Positions 7,420-17,033 are shown, counted from the first letter of the stretch. The stretch is DNA of 64,000 nt from Eubacteriaceae bacterium (GCA_902362805.1 CABIXY010000002.1:1-64000); one strand, 5' to 3'. Notes: generated by a model from the letters alone, not told the origin. Numbers and translations: made by a program.

Positions 7420-9251
7420 AGAATCTTGGAAAACGCATCTACCTCATCCTCATCATATTGTTTTTGTACCTGCCTATTTTGACGCTGATGGTGTTCTCCT
7501 TCAACGAGAGCAAATCCATGTCCATCTGGACGGGTTTTTCCCTGAAGTGGTACAAGGAAATGCTGGGCAACAGCATGATTATGGAAGCGATATGGAATAC
7601 GTTTACCATCGCCTTAGCGGCGGCGGCTATTGCGACAATCATCGGCACCCTGGCTTGTATCGGCATTATGGCGATGAAAAAGCGTTCGGAAACGGTCATC
7701 ATGGGACTGAACAATATTCCGCTTCTCAATGCGGACATTGTAACTGGTATTTCTCTGATGATGACCTTCCTGGTATTTGGCATCTCTCTCAACTGGGGGA
7801 CGGTGCTGCTGTCGCACATTACTTTCTGTATTCCCTACGTAATTCTGTCCGTCATGCCGAAATTCAAGCAACTGGCGGGCAATACGTACGAGGCTGCCCT
7901 TGATCTTGGCGCCACACCGCTTTACGCTTTTTACAAAGTGGTCCTGCCGGACATCCGGCCCGGCATCGTCTCAGGCTTCTTGCTGGCTTTTACTATGTCC
8001 GTAGACGACTTTGTCATCACCCACTTTACCAGAGGCGCGGGCATCAACACCATTTCCACACTGATCTACAGTCAGGTGAAGGTCGGCATCCGGCCGACCC
8101 TCTTTGCCCTGTCTACTTTGATCTTCGTCACGGTATTGGTCATTCTGGTGACTTCCAATGTGGCATCAAACAAAGAAGACGGCAAGGGAAAGAAACGGAT
8201 TATGGCGGTACTCACCACTCTGGTGGTATGCTTATTAGGCGGTACGCTGTTTCTCAGCGGTGTTTCCGGCGGCAGCGGCGGCAAAGAGGTTCATGTCTAC
8301 TGCTTCGGCGATTACATCGACCCGGCTTTGATCAAAGAATTTGAGAAAGAGACGGGCATCAAAGTAGTCATGGATACCTTTGACACCAATGAAGAGATGT
8401 ATCCTGTCATCAAGAATGGATCAGTGAACTATGATGTCATCTGTGGGTCTGATTACATGATCGACAAAATGATCGGAGAGGACTTACTGGCAGAGATTGA
8501 TTATTCAATTATACCCAATGTGGCTAATCTGGATGAGAAATATCTGAAAGTAGCTGAGAACTTTGACCCGGGAAACAAGTATTCCGTACCACATACTTGG
8601 GGAACCCTGGGGATTCTTTACGATATCAATAAGATTCCGGAAGGGTCTATCACATCGTGGAACGACCTTTGGGACAGCAAATATAAGGGCAAAATCGTCA
8701 TGCCTGACAGCATGAGAGATACCCTGGCGATCGCTTTGAAAGCAAAAGGGTACTCCCTTAATACGACCGCTGAAGGAGAAATCAAAGAGGCCTCTGATTA
8801 CCTGATAGAACAAAAACCGCTGGTGTACAAGTACGCCAACGATTCGGCCAGGGACATCATTCTGGGCGGCTCTGCTGACATTGCAGTTATCTGGAACGGA
8901 GAGGTCCTCTACTGTCAGGAAGAAAACCCGGATCTGGCTTACGTGGTACCAAAGGAGGGCAGTGAAGATTTTACGGACTCCTGGGCCATACCAAAGACCG
9001 CCAAGAACAAAGAAAACGGAGAGAAGTGGATCAATTTCATGTTAGATAAAGACGTGGCGATGACGAATTTCGACTATCTGACCTATTCGATCCCGAATAT
9101 CAGCGTCATCGACAGTGTGAAAGACGATGCAGCGAAGATGAACGTTCTCTTCCCTGAGGATGCAGTGCTGACGAAGTGCGAAGCGCTGAAAAATCTGGGA
9201 CCGGCAGCAGACGATCTGTACACCAAGTATTGGAAAAAATTTAAGAGCTGA
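7416..9251 (+). CDS. potCD: Fused polyamine permease PotC and substrate-binding protein PotD
   Basis: The 611-residue chain joins two proteins that are usually separate. Residues 1 to about 250 are a PotC permease with six helices and the EAA loop (EAALDLGATPLYAFYKVVLP). A linker rich in lysine and glycine leads to a seventh helix at about 262-282. From about 290 to the end it is a PotD periplasmic-type binding protein (VHVYCFGDYIDPALIKEFEK, DVICGSDYMIDKMI, DSWAIPKTAKN). The seventh helix would put the binding domain outside the cell and tether it to the channel without a lipid anchor. Such fusions are known in some Firmicutes. Ribosome site and ATGA overlap with potB mark it as the last gene of the operon. 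Confidence 0.92.
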   Translation: MKNLGKRIYLILIILFLYLPILTLMVFSFNESKSMSIWTGFSLKWYKEMLGNSMIMEAIWNTFTIALAAAAIATIIGTLACIGIMAMKKRSETVIMGLNNIPLLNADIVTGISLMMTFLVFGISLNWGTVLLSHITFCIPYVILSVMPKFKQLAGNTYEAALDLGATPLYAFYKVVLPDIRPGIVSGFLLAFTMSVDDFVITHFTRGAGINTISTLIYSQVKVGIRPTLFALSTLIFVTVLVILVTSNVASNKEDGKGKKRIMAVLTTLVVCLLGGTLFLSGVSGGSGGKEVHVYCFGDYIDPALIKEFEKETGIKVVMDTFDTNEEMYPVIKNGSVNYDVICGSDYMIDKMIGEDLLAEIDYSIIPNVANLDEKYLKVAENFDPGNKYSVPHTWGTLGILYDINKIPEGSITSWNDLWDSKYKGKIVMPDSMRDTLAIALKAKGYSLNTTAEGEIKEASDYLIEQKPLVYKYANDSARDIILGGSADIAVIWNGEVLYCQEENPDLAYVVPKEGSEDFTDSWAIPKTAKNKENGEKWINFMLDKDVAMTNFDYLTYSIPNISVIDSVKDDAAKMNVLFPEDAVLTKCEALKNLGPAADDLYTKYWKKFKS

Positions 9252-9253
9252 TT

Positions 9254-9286
9254 AAAAAAGGACTGCCTGATTGAGCAGTCCTTTTT
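9254..9286. terminator. Bidirectional terminator between potCD and bceB
   Basis: AAAAAAGGACTGC pairs with GCAGTCCTTTTT around CTGATTGA. A-tract and T-tract on both sides allow it to serve the convergent gene as well. Confidence 0.85.
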
Positions 9287-9293
9287 GTATTTA

Positions 9294-11444
9294 TCATTCT
9301 AAGCGGACGAACACTTCTTCCACGTTGCGTTTGAACCCCAGATAGGTTGCCGCGAAATAGAGAAGATAGACAGCCATAAAGACTGCGACAGATATGACAA
9401 AGTAGGACAGACTGCTGCTGGTTGTTCCCGTATAGAAGACAAAACGATTTCCTGCAAAGATGCCGATGAAGGCACTGAGAAAGAGGGAAACTGCGATGGG
9501 TACCAGGTAATACATGGACAGCTGTTTTCTCACAATTTTGTTAATCCCTCTGCTGCTCACACCTAGCTTTCGCAGCACATCGTAGCGGTAACGATAGCGG
9601 CTGGAATCTGAAAGCTGCTGTACAGCCAGTATCGTCAGCGCTACGCACAGAAAGATAAGCGCGATATAGGCCAGGGGGAAGGTGAGCGTAGAAATCAGAG
9701 AGAGCATTTCTACTGTGATTTCTGATTTCAAAGCCACGTCATACCTGCCGATGGTCATGATCTGGTCAGAGCCGTTTGGCATATTCTCCATAGCGCGTGT
9801 CTTTTTCAAGGCCAGCTTTTCTTTTTCGGTTGCCTTGTGGTCTTCCAGGGTCATTTCCAGGTCATCTGCCTCCTTTTCTGTCAACATTCCCCTGTGATGA
9901 TAGTAAACAGCTTCCAGCTTTTCCTGCAGACCTGCCTGCGGTTGTTTTGCGAAGGAGGCGGCAGCGGCAGCATAATAGGCTGTCATCTGTTTTGCAGTCC
10001 CATCCGGGACGACGATGATATAGTCTGCGCCGTTGACACCATTCAGGGCAAAGGCTTCGGTGTGTGCGCCTGCAAAGGAAAGACTTCTGCCACCTACGGA
10101 AAGCGGCCTGTGGAGGAACGCATCGTCAATATCTTTTAACACCCGGTTTTTGACATGGAGCAGATATTCGCTGTCCTTTAGGGATACATCGGCGTATCCC
10201 AGCAGATGCCGCAGAGCGTTATAGTCACTGAGAGACATGTAGGTGTCGTAATCATAATAATTATAGGTATCAGCGGCAATTGCCTTTCTATCCGGCTTCC
10301 CGTCTTTATTGGTATACCGTCCTCCATAGCCTGCAACGTGGGTATACAGATAGTCGTTCATCTGGTGCTGATCGTTGCGGTAGACCTGATAAATCTGCCG
10401 CTCCGATATCTCTACGCCTTCTTCCTTGAGAAAATCAAATTCCTCTGAAAAACCATCGTCCGGGTTTTCGCTGCACAACATCAGACCGAAAGGGACGGCC
10501 TGATTGATTGCCTCTTTCTGATAGCTGGCAAACATCATGGCGACGCTGCCGCCGAGAAGGGCGATTGTAAACAAAACGGTCAGAGTGCCCATGGTAAACC
10601 GCATGGTGCGCATTTTTGCAGAGAGCTGCCGCAATAGGAACAGACCATCTGAACGGTACACTAATTTACCGCCGCGGTGAATATAACGGACCAGCCAGGC
10701 AGCCAGCCCGTGGTAAAAGAGATAGATGGCAGCGAGGAAAAGCGCACTTAAAAGGATGACGCCAAAGATGCTGTAATTGCCTCGGTACATCAGAATAAAG
10801 AACAAAAGGAAATAGCATATGGAAGCGGGAAAAAGCCATTGCTTCCACCTTTCTCTGCCTGTTTCTACTGCTTCACTTTTCTTCTCCATTTCTATCAAGT
10901 CGGAGATGGTCGTCTTCTTAAAAATTTTTCGATTATGCCGCAGTGCCAGCAAAAAACAAAGTCCGAAACAGCCGGCCGTCAAAAGGAGACACCAGTGAAA
11001 ATCGCCCATTTGTATCTGATAGTCTTGGCTGAATAAGTGATAAAATACGCTCATGATAACCTGCTGCAGCAAAATGCCTGCCAGAATGCCAAAAACTAGT
11101 GAGACAGTTCCCAGGATCATGTTTTCCCGCATGTAGAGCCGGGAGACCTTCTTTTTGTTCATACCTAGAAGAAGATAGGTTCCAAATTCCAGACTGCGTT
11201 TTTCCAGCATGAAATGAACCATGTAATTGATCAGCCAGGCCACGATGAGAATGATGAAAAAAGTGACGAAGCCGATCATGACGGCCATCATCATGGCTGT
11301 TTCCCACATGTTCTGGACGATATCGGTAAAGATTAAAGAGTCAAATGCGAACATAAAAGCGACGATACCGGTCATGGTAAGCATGTAAATCAGATAATCC
11401 CTCATTGAGCGCCTCGCATTGCGCAGGGAAAGCTTAAAGAGCAT
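9294..11444 (-). CDS. BceB-type ABC transporter permease (peptide antibiotic resistance/sensing)
   Basis: The 716-residue membrane protein has the layout of BceB/VraG permeases: a first helix after RNARRSMRDYLIYMLTMTG, FtsX-like helix bundles, and a large extracytoplasmic domain of roughly 200 residues (about 310-520). Further helices lie near the C-terminus. In the Bce system this domain binds or senses cell-wall-targeting peptide antibiotics and passes the signal to the histidine kinase. ATG 11444 is chosen over GTG 11456 because the latter lies inside the GGAGG ribosome site. The start overlaps the bceA stop by 11 bp. The specific antibiotic cannot be told from sequence. Confidence 0.88.
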   Translation of the reverse strand: MLFKLSLRNARRSMRDYLIYMLTMTGIVAFMFAFDSLIFTDIVQNMWETAMMMAVMIGFVTFFIILIVAWLINYMVHFMLEKRSLEFGTYLLLGMNKKKVSRLYMRENMILGTVSLVFGILAGILLQQVIMSVFYHLFSQDYQIQMGDFHWCLLLTAGCFGLCFLLALRHNRKIFKKTTISDLIEMEKKSEAVETGRERWKQWLFPASICYFLLFFILMYRGNYSIFGVILLSALFLAAIYLFYHGLAAWLVRYIHRGGKLVYRSDGLFLLRQLSAKMRTMRFTMGTLTVLFTIALLGGSVAMMFASYQKEAINQAVPFGLMLCSENPDDGFSEEFDFLKEEGVEISERQIYQVYRNDQHQMNDYLYTHVAGYGGRYTNKDGKPDRKAIAADTYNYYDYDTYMSLSDYNALRHLLGYADVSLKDSEYLLHVKNRVLKDIDDAFLHRPLSVGGRSLSFAGAHTEAFALNGVNGADYIIVVPDGTAKQMTAYYAAAAASFAKQPQAGLQEKLEAVYYHHRGMLTEKEADDLEMTLEDHKATEKEKLALKKTRAMENMPNGSDQIMTIGRYDVALKSEITVEMLSLISTLTFPLAYIALIFLCVALTILAVQQLSDSSRYRYRYDVLRKLGVSSRGINKIVRKQLSMYYLVPIAVSLFLSAFIGIFAGNRFVFYTGTTSSSLSYFVISVAVFMAVYLLYFAATYLGFKRNVEEVFVRLE

Positions 11445-12201
11445 GGCTGCTGTCACCTCCAGTCAGAGCAAGAACATCCAGAATCTGACCGAGAAATTCT
11501 CTGCGGCTCTTCTCTGCGCGAATCAGTTCATGGAAGATCCGACCGTCTTTCAGAAACAAGATTCGGCTGCAGTAACTTGCAGAAAAGGCGTCATGGGTTA
11601 CCATCAGAATCGTGGCTTTGAGTTCTTGGTTCATCTTACAAAAGGTTTCCAGCAGCATGCCGGCGGAGTGGGAGTCTAAGGCGCCTGTGGGCTCGTCTGC
11701 CAAAATCAATTTGGGATCATTGACCAGGGCTCTCGCACAAGCACAGCGCTGTTTTTGACCGCCAGAAACCTGATCAGGAAATTTGCTGCGGATGTCTGTA
11801 ATTTCGAGACGTTCCATGATCGCTGTGGTCTGTGACTGAATTTCACCCTTTTTTTTATTTTGCAAGGTCTGCGCCAACTGGATATTTTCTTCAATGGTCA
11901 GGGTATCCAGCAGATTATAATTTTGGAACACGAAGCCCAGGCTTTCCTTTCGAAAATCGGCGAGGGCTTCTTCCGAAAGCTGGGTGATATCAAGTTCTCC
12001 GAAGTAGATGTGGCCGCTGGTTACGTGGTCTATGGCAGCCATCAGATGCAGCAGTGTGGATTTGCCAGAGCCGGACGCCCCCATGATGCCTACGAATTCT
12101 CCTTCTTCAACCTGGAAGCTGACGCGATCCACAGCTTTGACCACGTTGCTTCCGTTGCCATAATATTTTTCTACGTCACAAATACGTATCATTTCATTCA
12201 T
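11434..12201 (-). CDS. BceA-type ABC transporter ATPase
   Basis: A 255-residue ATPase of the MacB/BceA family. Walker A is GASGSGKSTLL (about residues 40-50), followed by Q-loop FQNYNLLDTLT, signature VSGGQKQRCACARAL, Walker B LILADEPTGALD and H-loop MVTHD. The signature carries CACARA in place of the usual VAIARA, a minor change outside the catalytic residues. It works with the permease encoded immediately downstream, with which it overlaps. AGGAAGAG lies 7 bases before the start. Between this gene and the kinase lies a 98-bp gap containing a probable response-regulator site. Confidence 0.9.
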   Translation of the reverse strand: MNEMIRICDVEKYYGNGSNVVKAVDRVSFQVEEGEFVGIMGASGSGKSTLLHLMAAIDHVTSGHIYFGELDITQLSEEALADFRKESLGFVFQNYNLLDTLTIEENIQLAQTLQNKKKGEIQSQTTAIMERLEITDIRSKFPDQVSGGQKQRCACARALVNDPKLILADEPTGALDSHSAGMLLETFCKMNQELKATILMVTHDAFSASYCSRILFLKDGRIFHELIRAEKSRREFLGQILDVLALTGGDSSHAL

Positions 12202-12272
12202 TTTTTTCTCTTCCTTTCTGTTCTGTTAAGATCATTGTACAGAACAAAAGGTCCTGCTGGTATGGGTCTTGG

Positions 12273-12288
12273 TTACAGAAGTCTTACA
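12273..12288 (-). promoter_or_regulatory. Possible response-regulator site upstream of bceAB
   Basis: Read on the minus strand, TGTAA occurs twice with an 11-bp period (TGTAAGACTTCTGTAA) about 70-85 bp before the bceA start. Direct repeats at one helical turn are usual for OmpR-type regulators. The encoded BceR-like protein is the obvious candidate, though known BceR boxes are inverted repeats. Confidence 0.45.
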
Positions 12289-12299
12289 TTTTTGAAAGA

Positions 12300-13322
12300 T
12301 TACGAGAGTTTTTGGTAGTCAGAATCGGGAAAGGTGAGCAGGATACGGGTGAAGAAGCCTTCTTTGGACTCACAGGTGATCCCGATGTCCAGTTTATCGC
12401 AGAGTTTCTTGCACAGATAGAGACCGATACCCGTGGATTTGACACCGGTTCGGCCGTTTTTTCCTGTAAAACCTTTGTCAAAGATGCGTGTCTGGTCTTC
12501 TTTCGGAATGCCCAGGCCGTTGTCTTCTATAATAAGAGTCAGGTTTTGATGACCTCTTCGAACAAAAATGCGGACGTAGGCTTCTTGCCCCCGGCTGTAC
12601 TTGATACAGTTGGAAAAGATTTGATTGAGCAGGAAAATCACCCATTTTTCGTCGGTGGAAACGATAGAGGCGGCATCTTCCGGCAGTTCTAAGCGGATCT
12701 GCATATTTTTCTGAATAAAATAGGGCTTATTTTCGGCGATGGCGGAGAGCACAACCTCTCGCAGATTTACTGGGTGGATCAGATAGTCCTGATATGGGTG
12801 TTCGGTGCGCGCGTAGAAAAGCACCTGTTCAACCAGCTGATCGATTTTTCTCAGTTCCATCTGGAGTCTACGACTCTCCTCACCGAAATGATTTTCACAG
12901 ATCAGCGTGGCTGCCGTCAGTGGAAGTTTTACCTGATGGATCCACTGCTCGATGTATTCCTTATAGTCTCGCTGAGCGTCTTCCAGGCGATGGATTTTTT
13001 CGATGACAGAGCGGTTGGAGCTGCGCAAAATTTCGCGATACAGCCTATCCGCCAGGTGGGGTGAGGATTCCATGACTTCAGAAATGAGATAGGGCTGATC
13101 CAGCTCTGCCAGCTGCGTGAAAAGACGGGCAAAGTATTTCTTGCGGCGGGAAAAATCAATCAGAAGCCATATGAGCAGGACCAAGAGCCACAGAGCCGCG
13201 ATGATCAGAATATCTGTACTGCGGCTGCCAGAGAGATGCAGAAAGAGGCACAGCAAAAACAGCCCGATGCCATTCAACAGCAGGGCGAAAGCTTTATCTT
13301 CTAAATAGTGGGTCAGTTTCAT
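12300..13322 (-). CDS. BceS-type sensor histidine kinase (intramembrane-sensing)
   Basis: The 340-residue kinase has two hydrophobic helices within the first 60 residues and almost no extracytoplasmic loop between them, which is the mark of BceS-like kinases. These receive their signal from the BceAB transporter rather than binding a ligand. The dimerisation region carries the phospho-acceptor histidine in EQWIHQVKLPLTA. The ATP domain shows the N box (NQIFSNCIKYS), G1 (IIEDNGLGIPKEDQ) and G2 (GIGLYLCKKLC). It follows the response regulator gene by 17 bp and has a clear GGAGG. Confidence 0.9.
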   Translation of the reverse strand: MKLTHYLEDKAFALLLNGIGLFLLCLFLHLSGSRSTDILIIAALWLLVLLIWLLIDFSRRKKYFARLFTQLAELDQPYLISEVMESSPHLADRLYREILRSSNRSVIEKIHRLEDAQRDYKEYIEQWIHQVKLPLTAATLICENHFGEESRRLQMELRKIDQLVEQVLFYARTEHPYQDYLIHPVNLREVVLSAIAENKPYFIQKNMQIRLELPEDAASIVSTDEKWVIFLLNQIFSNCIKYSRGQEAYVRIFVRRGHQNLTLIIEDNGLGIPKEDQTRIFDKGFTGKNGRTGVKSTGIGLYLCKKLCDKLDIGITCESKEGFFTRILLTFPDSDYQKLS

Positions 13323-13339
13323 CTTTTACCTCCATAGTT

Positions 13340-14011
13340 TCAGGGAATCAGATAGCCCATGCCTCTCTTTGTGATGATAAAATTTTCCATACCCAGTTCG
13401 GACAGTCGTCCGCGCAGGCGCGTCATATTGACACTCAAGGCGTTATCGTCGATAAACACCTGATTATCCCACAGGTAGTCGATCAGCTGTGCCCTGGAGA
13501 CGATTTCGCCTTGATGCCTGATGAGACAGCTGAGAATCTTCCATTCATTTTTGGTCAATTCGGCTTGTCTGCCCTCGTAGGAGATGACGGCAGAAGCTAA
13601 ATCCAAGGTGAGTCCGTGTGCGGTAAGGCGCTTTGAGTCAGTATCCGCCTGCATCGTTCGTTTGAGGACTGCGCCGATTCTGGCAAGCAGTACAGGCGGT
13701 TCATAAGGCTTAGTGATATAGTCGTCACCGCCCTGCAGGATGCAGTTGAGTTCATCCATAGAGGTTGCGGCTGCTGTAACAAAGATGACTGGAACATTTG
13801 AACTGCGCCGAAGGCGGCTGCAGACTGTCAGACCGCTTTCAGCGGGAAGACTGACGTCCAGCAGGACCAGGTCGGGTGCTGAAGAGAGAATCTGCTTTGT
13901 CACATCGGAAAAATCAGAGATTCTCTCGGTAATGTGATTGGCATTGCTCAAAAGGAGCGACAGTTCCTGCGCAATCGTCTCATCGTCTTCTACGATTAAA
14001 ATTTTGGCCAT
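13340..14011 (-). CDS. BceR-type OmpR-family response regulator
   Basis: The 223-residue protein has a receiver domain, with acidic pocket VEDDE, phospho-acceptor aspartate in LVLLDVSLP and lysine in YITKPYEPP. A winged-helix DNA-binding domain follows (KNEWKILSCLIRHQGEIVSR through VNMTRLRGRL). The start at 14011 is used because GGAGG lies 6 bases upstream; the longer frame from 14035 would begin upstream of that site. It is first in a minus-strand run regulator-kinase-ATPase-permease, the standard Bce order. It probably activates bceAB through the site near 12280. Confidence 0.92.
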   Translation of the reverse strand: MAKILIVEDDETIAQELSLLLSNANHITERISDFSDVTKQILSSAPDLVLLDVSLPAESGLTVCSRLRRSSNVPVIFVTAAATSMDELNCILQGGDDYITKPYEPPVLLARIGAVLKRTMQADTDSKRLTAHGLTLDLASAVISYEGRQAELTKNEWKILSCLIRHQGEIVSRAQLIDYLWDNQVFIDDNALSVNMTRLRGRLSELGMENFIITKRGMGYLIP

Positions 14012-14041
14012 ATTTATCCTCCGTCTTTTTAACATGATTCT

Positions 14042-14070
14042 ATTATAGTGCCTGACGGCGAATCTATCAA
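14042..14070 (-). promoter_or_regulatory. Promoter of the bce regulator-kinase genes
   Basis: On the minus strand TTGATA (14070-14065) and TATAAT (14047-14042) are spaced 17 bp, about 30 bp upstream of the regulator start. Confidence 0.75.
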
Positions 14071-14110
14071 GGGCGCTTGGCAGAATGTATACCAGTAGAC
14101 AAAAAAATCC

Positions 14111-14139
14111 TTGAATCGACTTTCCTTTAATGATAGAAT
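14111..14139 (+). promoter_or_regulatory. Promoter of the YfcC-peptidase genes
   Basis: TTGAAT (14111-14116) and TAGAAT (14134-14139) are separated by 17 bp and lie 37 bp before the start codon. Confidence 0.65.
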
Positions 14140-14176
14140 AGTTTATAACTTTATCTTATGAAAGGACGAAATAAGT

Positions 14177-15583
14177 ATGAAAAAGAAAAAAAAATTAAAA
14201 GAAGGGGAAGCCAGACAGGCGGTCAACCCGCTGATCATCCTGGCAGTCATTCTTCTCGTAGCGTCTGTTTGTACCTATCTCATCCCAGCTGGTGAGTTCC
14301 ACAGACAAGCGATAGAAGGAAGCGACTATGCAAAAATTGATGTCAACTCCTTCAAGTTCAAAGAGGGCGCACCAATCGGAATTTTCGACATTTTTCAATC
14401 ATTTACACTGGGACTGCAAAGCGCAGGTTCTGTTATCTTCTTCCTGCTGATCATCGGAGGTACCTTCCAGATCGTAGAGAAGACGGGTGCTCTTCACGCA
14501 GGGCTTTCCAACCTGGTGAGAGTGCTCAAGGGCAAAGAGCTGATTATGATTCCAGCTTGCGTATTTATCTTTGGACTAGTGTCCGCTTTTGCCGCTTGTT
14601 CTGAGGAATATCTGGCGTTCATCCCTCTGATGTACATAGTCTGTATTGCGGCTGGATTTGACTCTCTCACGGCGGTAGCCCTTTTGATGGTTTCCAGTGC
14701 CATCGGTTATGCCGGCGGTATGACCAATGCGTTTACGGTAGGTATCGCCCAGGAGATATCCGAATTGCCGCTGTTCTCCGGTATGGGATACAGGTTTGTG
14801 GTCTTTGGGGTCATGGCAGTCATAACTTCTCTTTATCTGATGAAGCATGCGCACAAGATTAAAAAACATCCTGAGCTCAATACCATGAGAGAAACAGACC
14901 TGATGTATGCTGAGAAATTGGATGTTGAAGAAGTAGAACCGATGACTGGCAGACAGAAGCTGTCGCTGCTCATCTTCGGACTGGGTTTTGTCGTCGTTGC
15001 ATTCTGTGTTATCAAACTGGGTTTCTATATCGATGAGATGTCAGCCATTTTCCTCATCGTCGGAATTCTGGTGGTCATCGTCAGTGGAATGAGTGTCAAC
15101 GAAGCCGCAGACAATTTCGTGGAAGGCTGCAGAAACATGCTCTGGGCAGGTCTGATCATCGGTATGTGTAAAGCGGTAACCAACATTCTCAGCGATGCTG
15201 GCATCATGGACACGCTGATCTATTACGCTGGAACACTGTTAGAAGGCCTCAGTGCAAAAATCAGCGCCTGCGGCATGTTCATCCTGCAGGATCTGCTGAA
15301 CATTTTGATTCCGTCAGGTTCTGGACAGGCAGCGATCACCATGCCGTTTATGGCACCGCTTTCAGACATTCTGGGCGTTTCCAGACAAACAGCGGTACTG
15401 GCATTCCAGATGGGTGATGCCTTTACTAACGTGGTTACGCCGACCAGTGGCGAGCTGATGGCGGCCCTGGCGATCTGTCACGTACCATATAAGAAGTGGT
15501 TCAAGTTCTTAGCGCCGCTTTGGGGCATGTGGGCAGTGGCAGCGTGTGTATTGCTGGTGATTGCAGTATCCATCGGATACTAA
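14177..15583 (+). CDS. YfcC/DcuC-superfamily membrane carrier (probable amino acid or peptide transport)
   Basis: The 468-residue polytopic protein has about 12 hydrophobic helices and a lysine-rich start. It carries patterns of the YfcC family: NPLIILAVILLVASVCTYLI with PAGEF at the first helix, FACSEEYLAFIPL-like central loops and NILIPSGSGQAAITMPFMAP near the C-terminus. YfcC proteins belong to the C4-dicarboxylate anaerobic carrier clan, and many relatives exchange or import amino acids. It sits 19 bp upstream of a dipeptidase gene, so uptake of a dipeptide or a dipeptide-derived amino acid is a reasonable inference. Substrate is not determined. AAAGGACGAAATAAGT precedes ATG 14177. Confidence 0.82.
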   Translation: MKKKKKLKEGEARQAVNPLIILAVILLVASVCTYLIPAGEFHRQAIEGSDYAKIDVNSFKFKEGAPIGIFDIFQSFTLGLQSAGSVIFFLLIIGGTFQIVEKTGALHAGLSNLVRVLKGKELIMIPACVFIFGLVSAFAACSEEYLAFIPLMYIVCIAAGFDSLTAVALLMVSSAIGYAGGMTNAFTVGIAQEISELPLFSGMGYRFVVFGVMAVITSLYLMKHAHKIKKHPELNTMRETDLMYAEKLDVEEVEPMTGRQKLSLLIFGLGFVVVAFCVIKLGFYIDEMSAIFLIVGILVVIVSGMSVNEAADNFVEGCRNMLWAGLIIGMCKAVTNILSDAGIMDTLIYYAGTLLEGLSAKISACGMFILQDLLNILIPSGSGQAAITMPFMAPLSDILGVSRQTAVLAFQMGDAFTNVVTPTSGELMAALAICHVPYKKWFKFLAPLWGMWAVAACVLLVIAVSIGY

Positions 15584-15602
15584 TGAAACGAAGGTGAATG
15601 AC

Positions 15603-17033
15603 ATGTTAAATTTAGAGCCGAAACGGGTATTCTATTTCTTTGAAGAGATTGACAAGATTCCAAGAAACTCTGGCGATGAGAAGAGAGTCAGTGACTTCAT
15701 TCTAGCTTGGGCAAAGGAACAAGGTTTTGATGCAGTGCAGGACGAATACTGCAATCTGGTCATCAAAAAAGGACCGTCTGCCGGCTATGAAGAAGCTGCA
15801 CCGGTCATTCTGCAGGCCCATCTGGACATGGTCTGCGAGAAAACACCGGAGAGCAGCCACGATTTTACAAAAGACCCTATTACCCTGCGGGTAGATGGAG
15901 ACTGGGTTTCCTCTGACTGCGGAACTTCTCTGGGCGCTGACAACGGTATCGGCGTGGCCTATGCCATGGCGATCTTGGAAGACGATAGCTTGGCGCATCC
16001 GCCTCTGGAAGTCATCTTTACCGTCTGTGAAGAATCCACTTTTGACGGCGCGGCAAATATATCTACCGACTTGTTCTGCGGAAAACGGATCATCAACTTG
16101 GACAACGCAGAAGAAAATCAGGTTCTGGCGGGAAGCTGCGGCGGCAGCGGCATCAACTTTGAACTGCCGCTCCAATGGACGTCGGCGCCAGAAGAGGGCG
16201 TGTTTTATAAGCTGTATGTAGAAGGTATGGAAGGCGGCCATTCTGGCGAGGACATTCACAGAGGCCGCGGCAATGCGATCGAATTGCTGATCAGGCTCAT
16301 TCGCGATGAAGAAATTTCACTCTGCTCCATGAAGGCGGGCTCTTACAGGCTGGCAATTCCAAGAGACGGCCAGTGCACCGTCATGGTAGACCGCGGTAAG
16401 GAAGACTATCTCAGGGAGCACGTTGCGGAGATGGCGGCGATTTTCAAGAAAGAATACTTTGCTGCAGCGCCTGCGCTTTCCGTGCGCATGGAAAAAACAG
16501 AGGCGGAAGAAACTCTCATTGCCGCCGACAAGAAAAAGATCGTGCAGATTATAGATCTGTTCCCTAATGGGATTGCCAAGATGAACGGTGCAATTCCGGG
16601 CGTGGTGGAAAGCTCCAACAACGTCGGCACCATAGAGGTGGGGGAAGGAAGACTCTTCCTCACGGCGGAAACCAGAGCTGCCTATATGACGACCGTAAAG
16701 GACATATTGGATAAAGTCGACAGCCTGGCAGAAATCTTTGGCGCAGAGGTGACCTATTTTGGCGGTTATGTCCCTTGGGAATTCAATCCTGATTCGGCGC
16801 TGAGATTGAAGGCACAGGAAGTTTACCGTCAGATGTTCGGCGAAGAGATGTATTCTCTGGTAGCCCATGCAGGGATTGAATGTGCCATGTTCATCGAAAA
16901 AGATCCGCAGATGGACGCGATTGCTATCGGGCCAAACTGCGAATATTTCCATTCACCAGGGGAGCGAATGAGCATCAAATCCACGCAGAAGATGTACAAG
17001 TTTGTCGTAGAACTTCTTAAGAATTTGAAATAG
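15603..17033 (+). CDS. pepD: PepD-type aminoacyl-histidine dipeptidase (M20 metallopeptidase)
   Basis: The 476-residue enzyme is a cytosolic zinc dipeptidase of the M20C group with broad dipeptide substrates. Metal and catalytic motifs are visible: QAHLDMVCEKT (H and catalytic D), GTSLGADNGIGVAYAM (bridging D), VCEESTFDGA (general base and metal-binding E), and VAHAGIECAMF with the C-terminal histidine. The lid-domain segment GMEGGHSGEDIHRGRGNAI is typical for PepD. ATG 15603 with AAGGTG 6 bases upstream is preferred to the longer open frame from 15561, which overlaps the carrier gene. It is followed by a strong terminator, so carrier and peptidase form a two-gene operon. Confidence 0.93.
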   Translation: MLNLEPKRVFYFFEEIDKIPRNSGDEKRVSDFILAWAKEQGFDAVQDEYCNLVIKKGPSAGYEEAAPVILQAHLDMVCEKTPESSHDFTKDPITLRVDGDWVSSDCGTSLGADNGIGVAYAMAILEDDSLAHPPLEVIFTVCEESTFDGAANISTDLFCGKRIINLDNAEENQVLAGSCGGSGINFELPLQWTSAPEEGVFYKLYVEGMEGGHSGEDIHRGRGNAIELLIRLIRDEEISLCSMKAGSYRLAIPRDGQCTVMVDRGKEDYLREHVAEMAAIFKKEYFAAAPALSVRMEKTEAEETLIAADKKKIVQIIDLFPNGIAKMNGAIPGVVESSNNVGTIEVGEGRLFLTAETRAAYMTTVKDILDKVDSLAEIFGAEVTYFGGYVPWEFNPDSALRLKAQEVYRQMFGEEMYSLVAHAGIECAMFIEKDPQMDAIAIGPNCEYFHSPGERMSIKSTQKMYKFVVELLKNLK

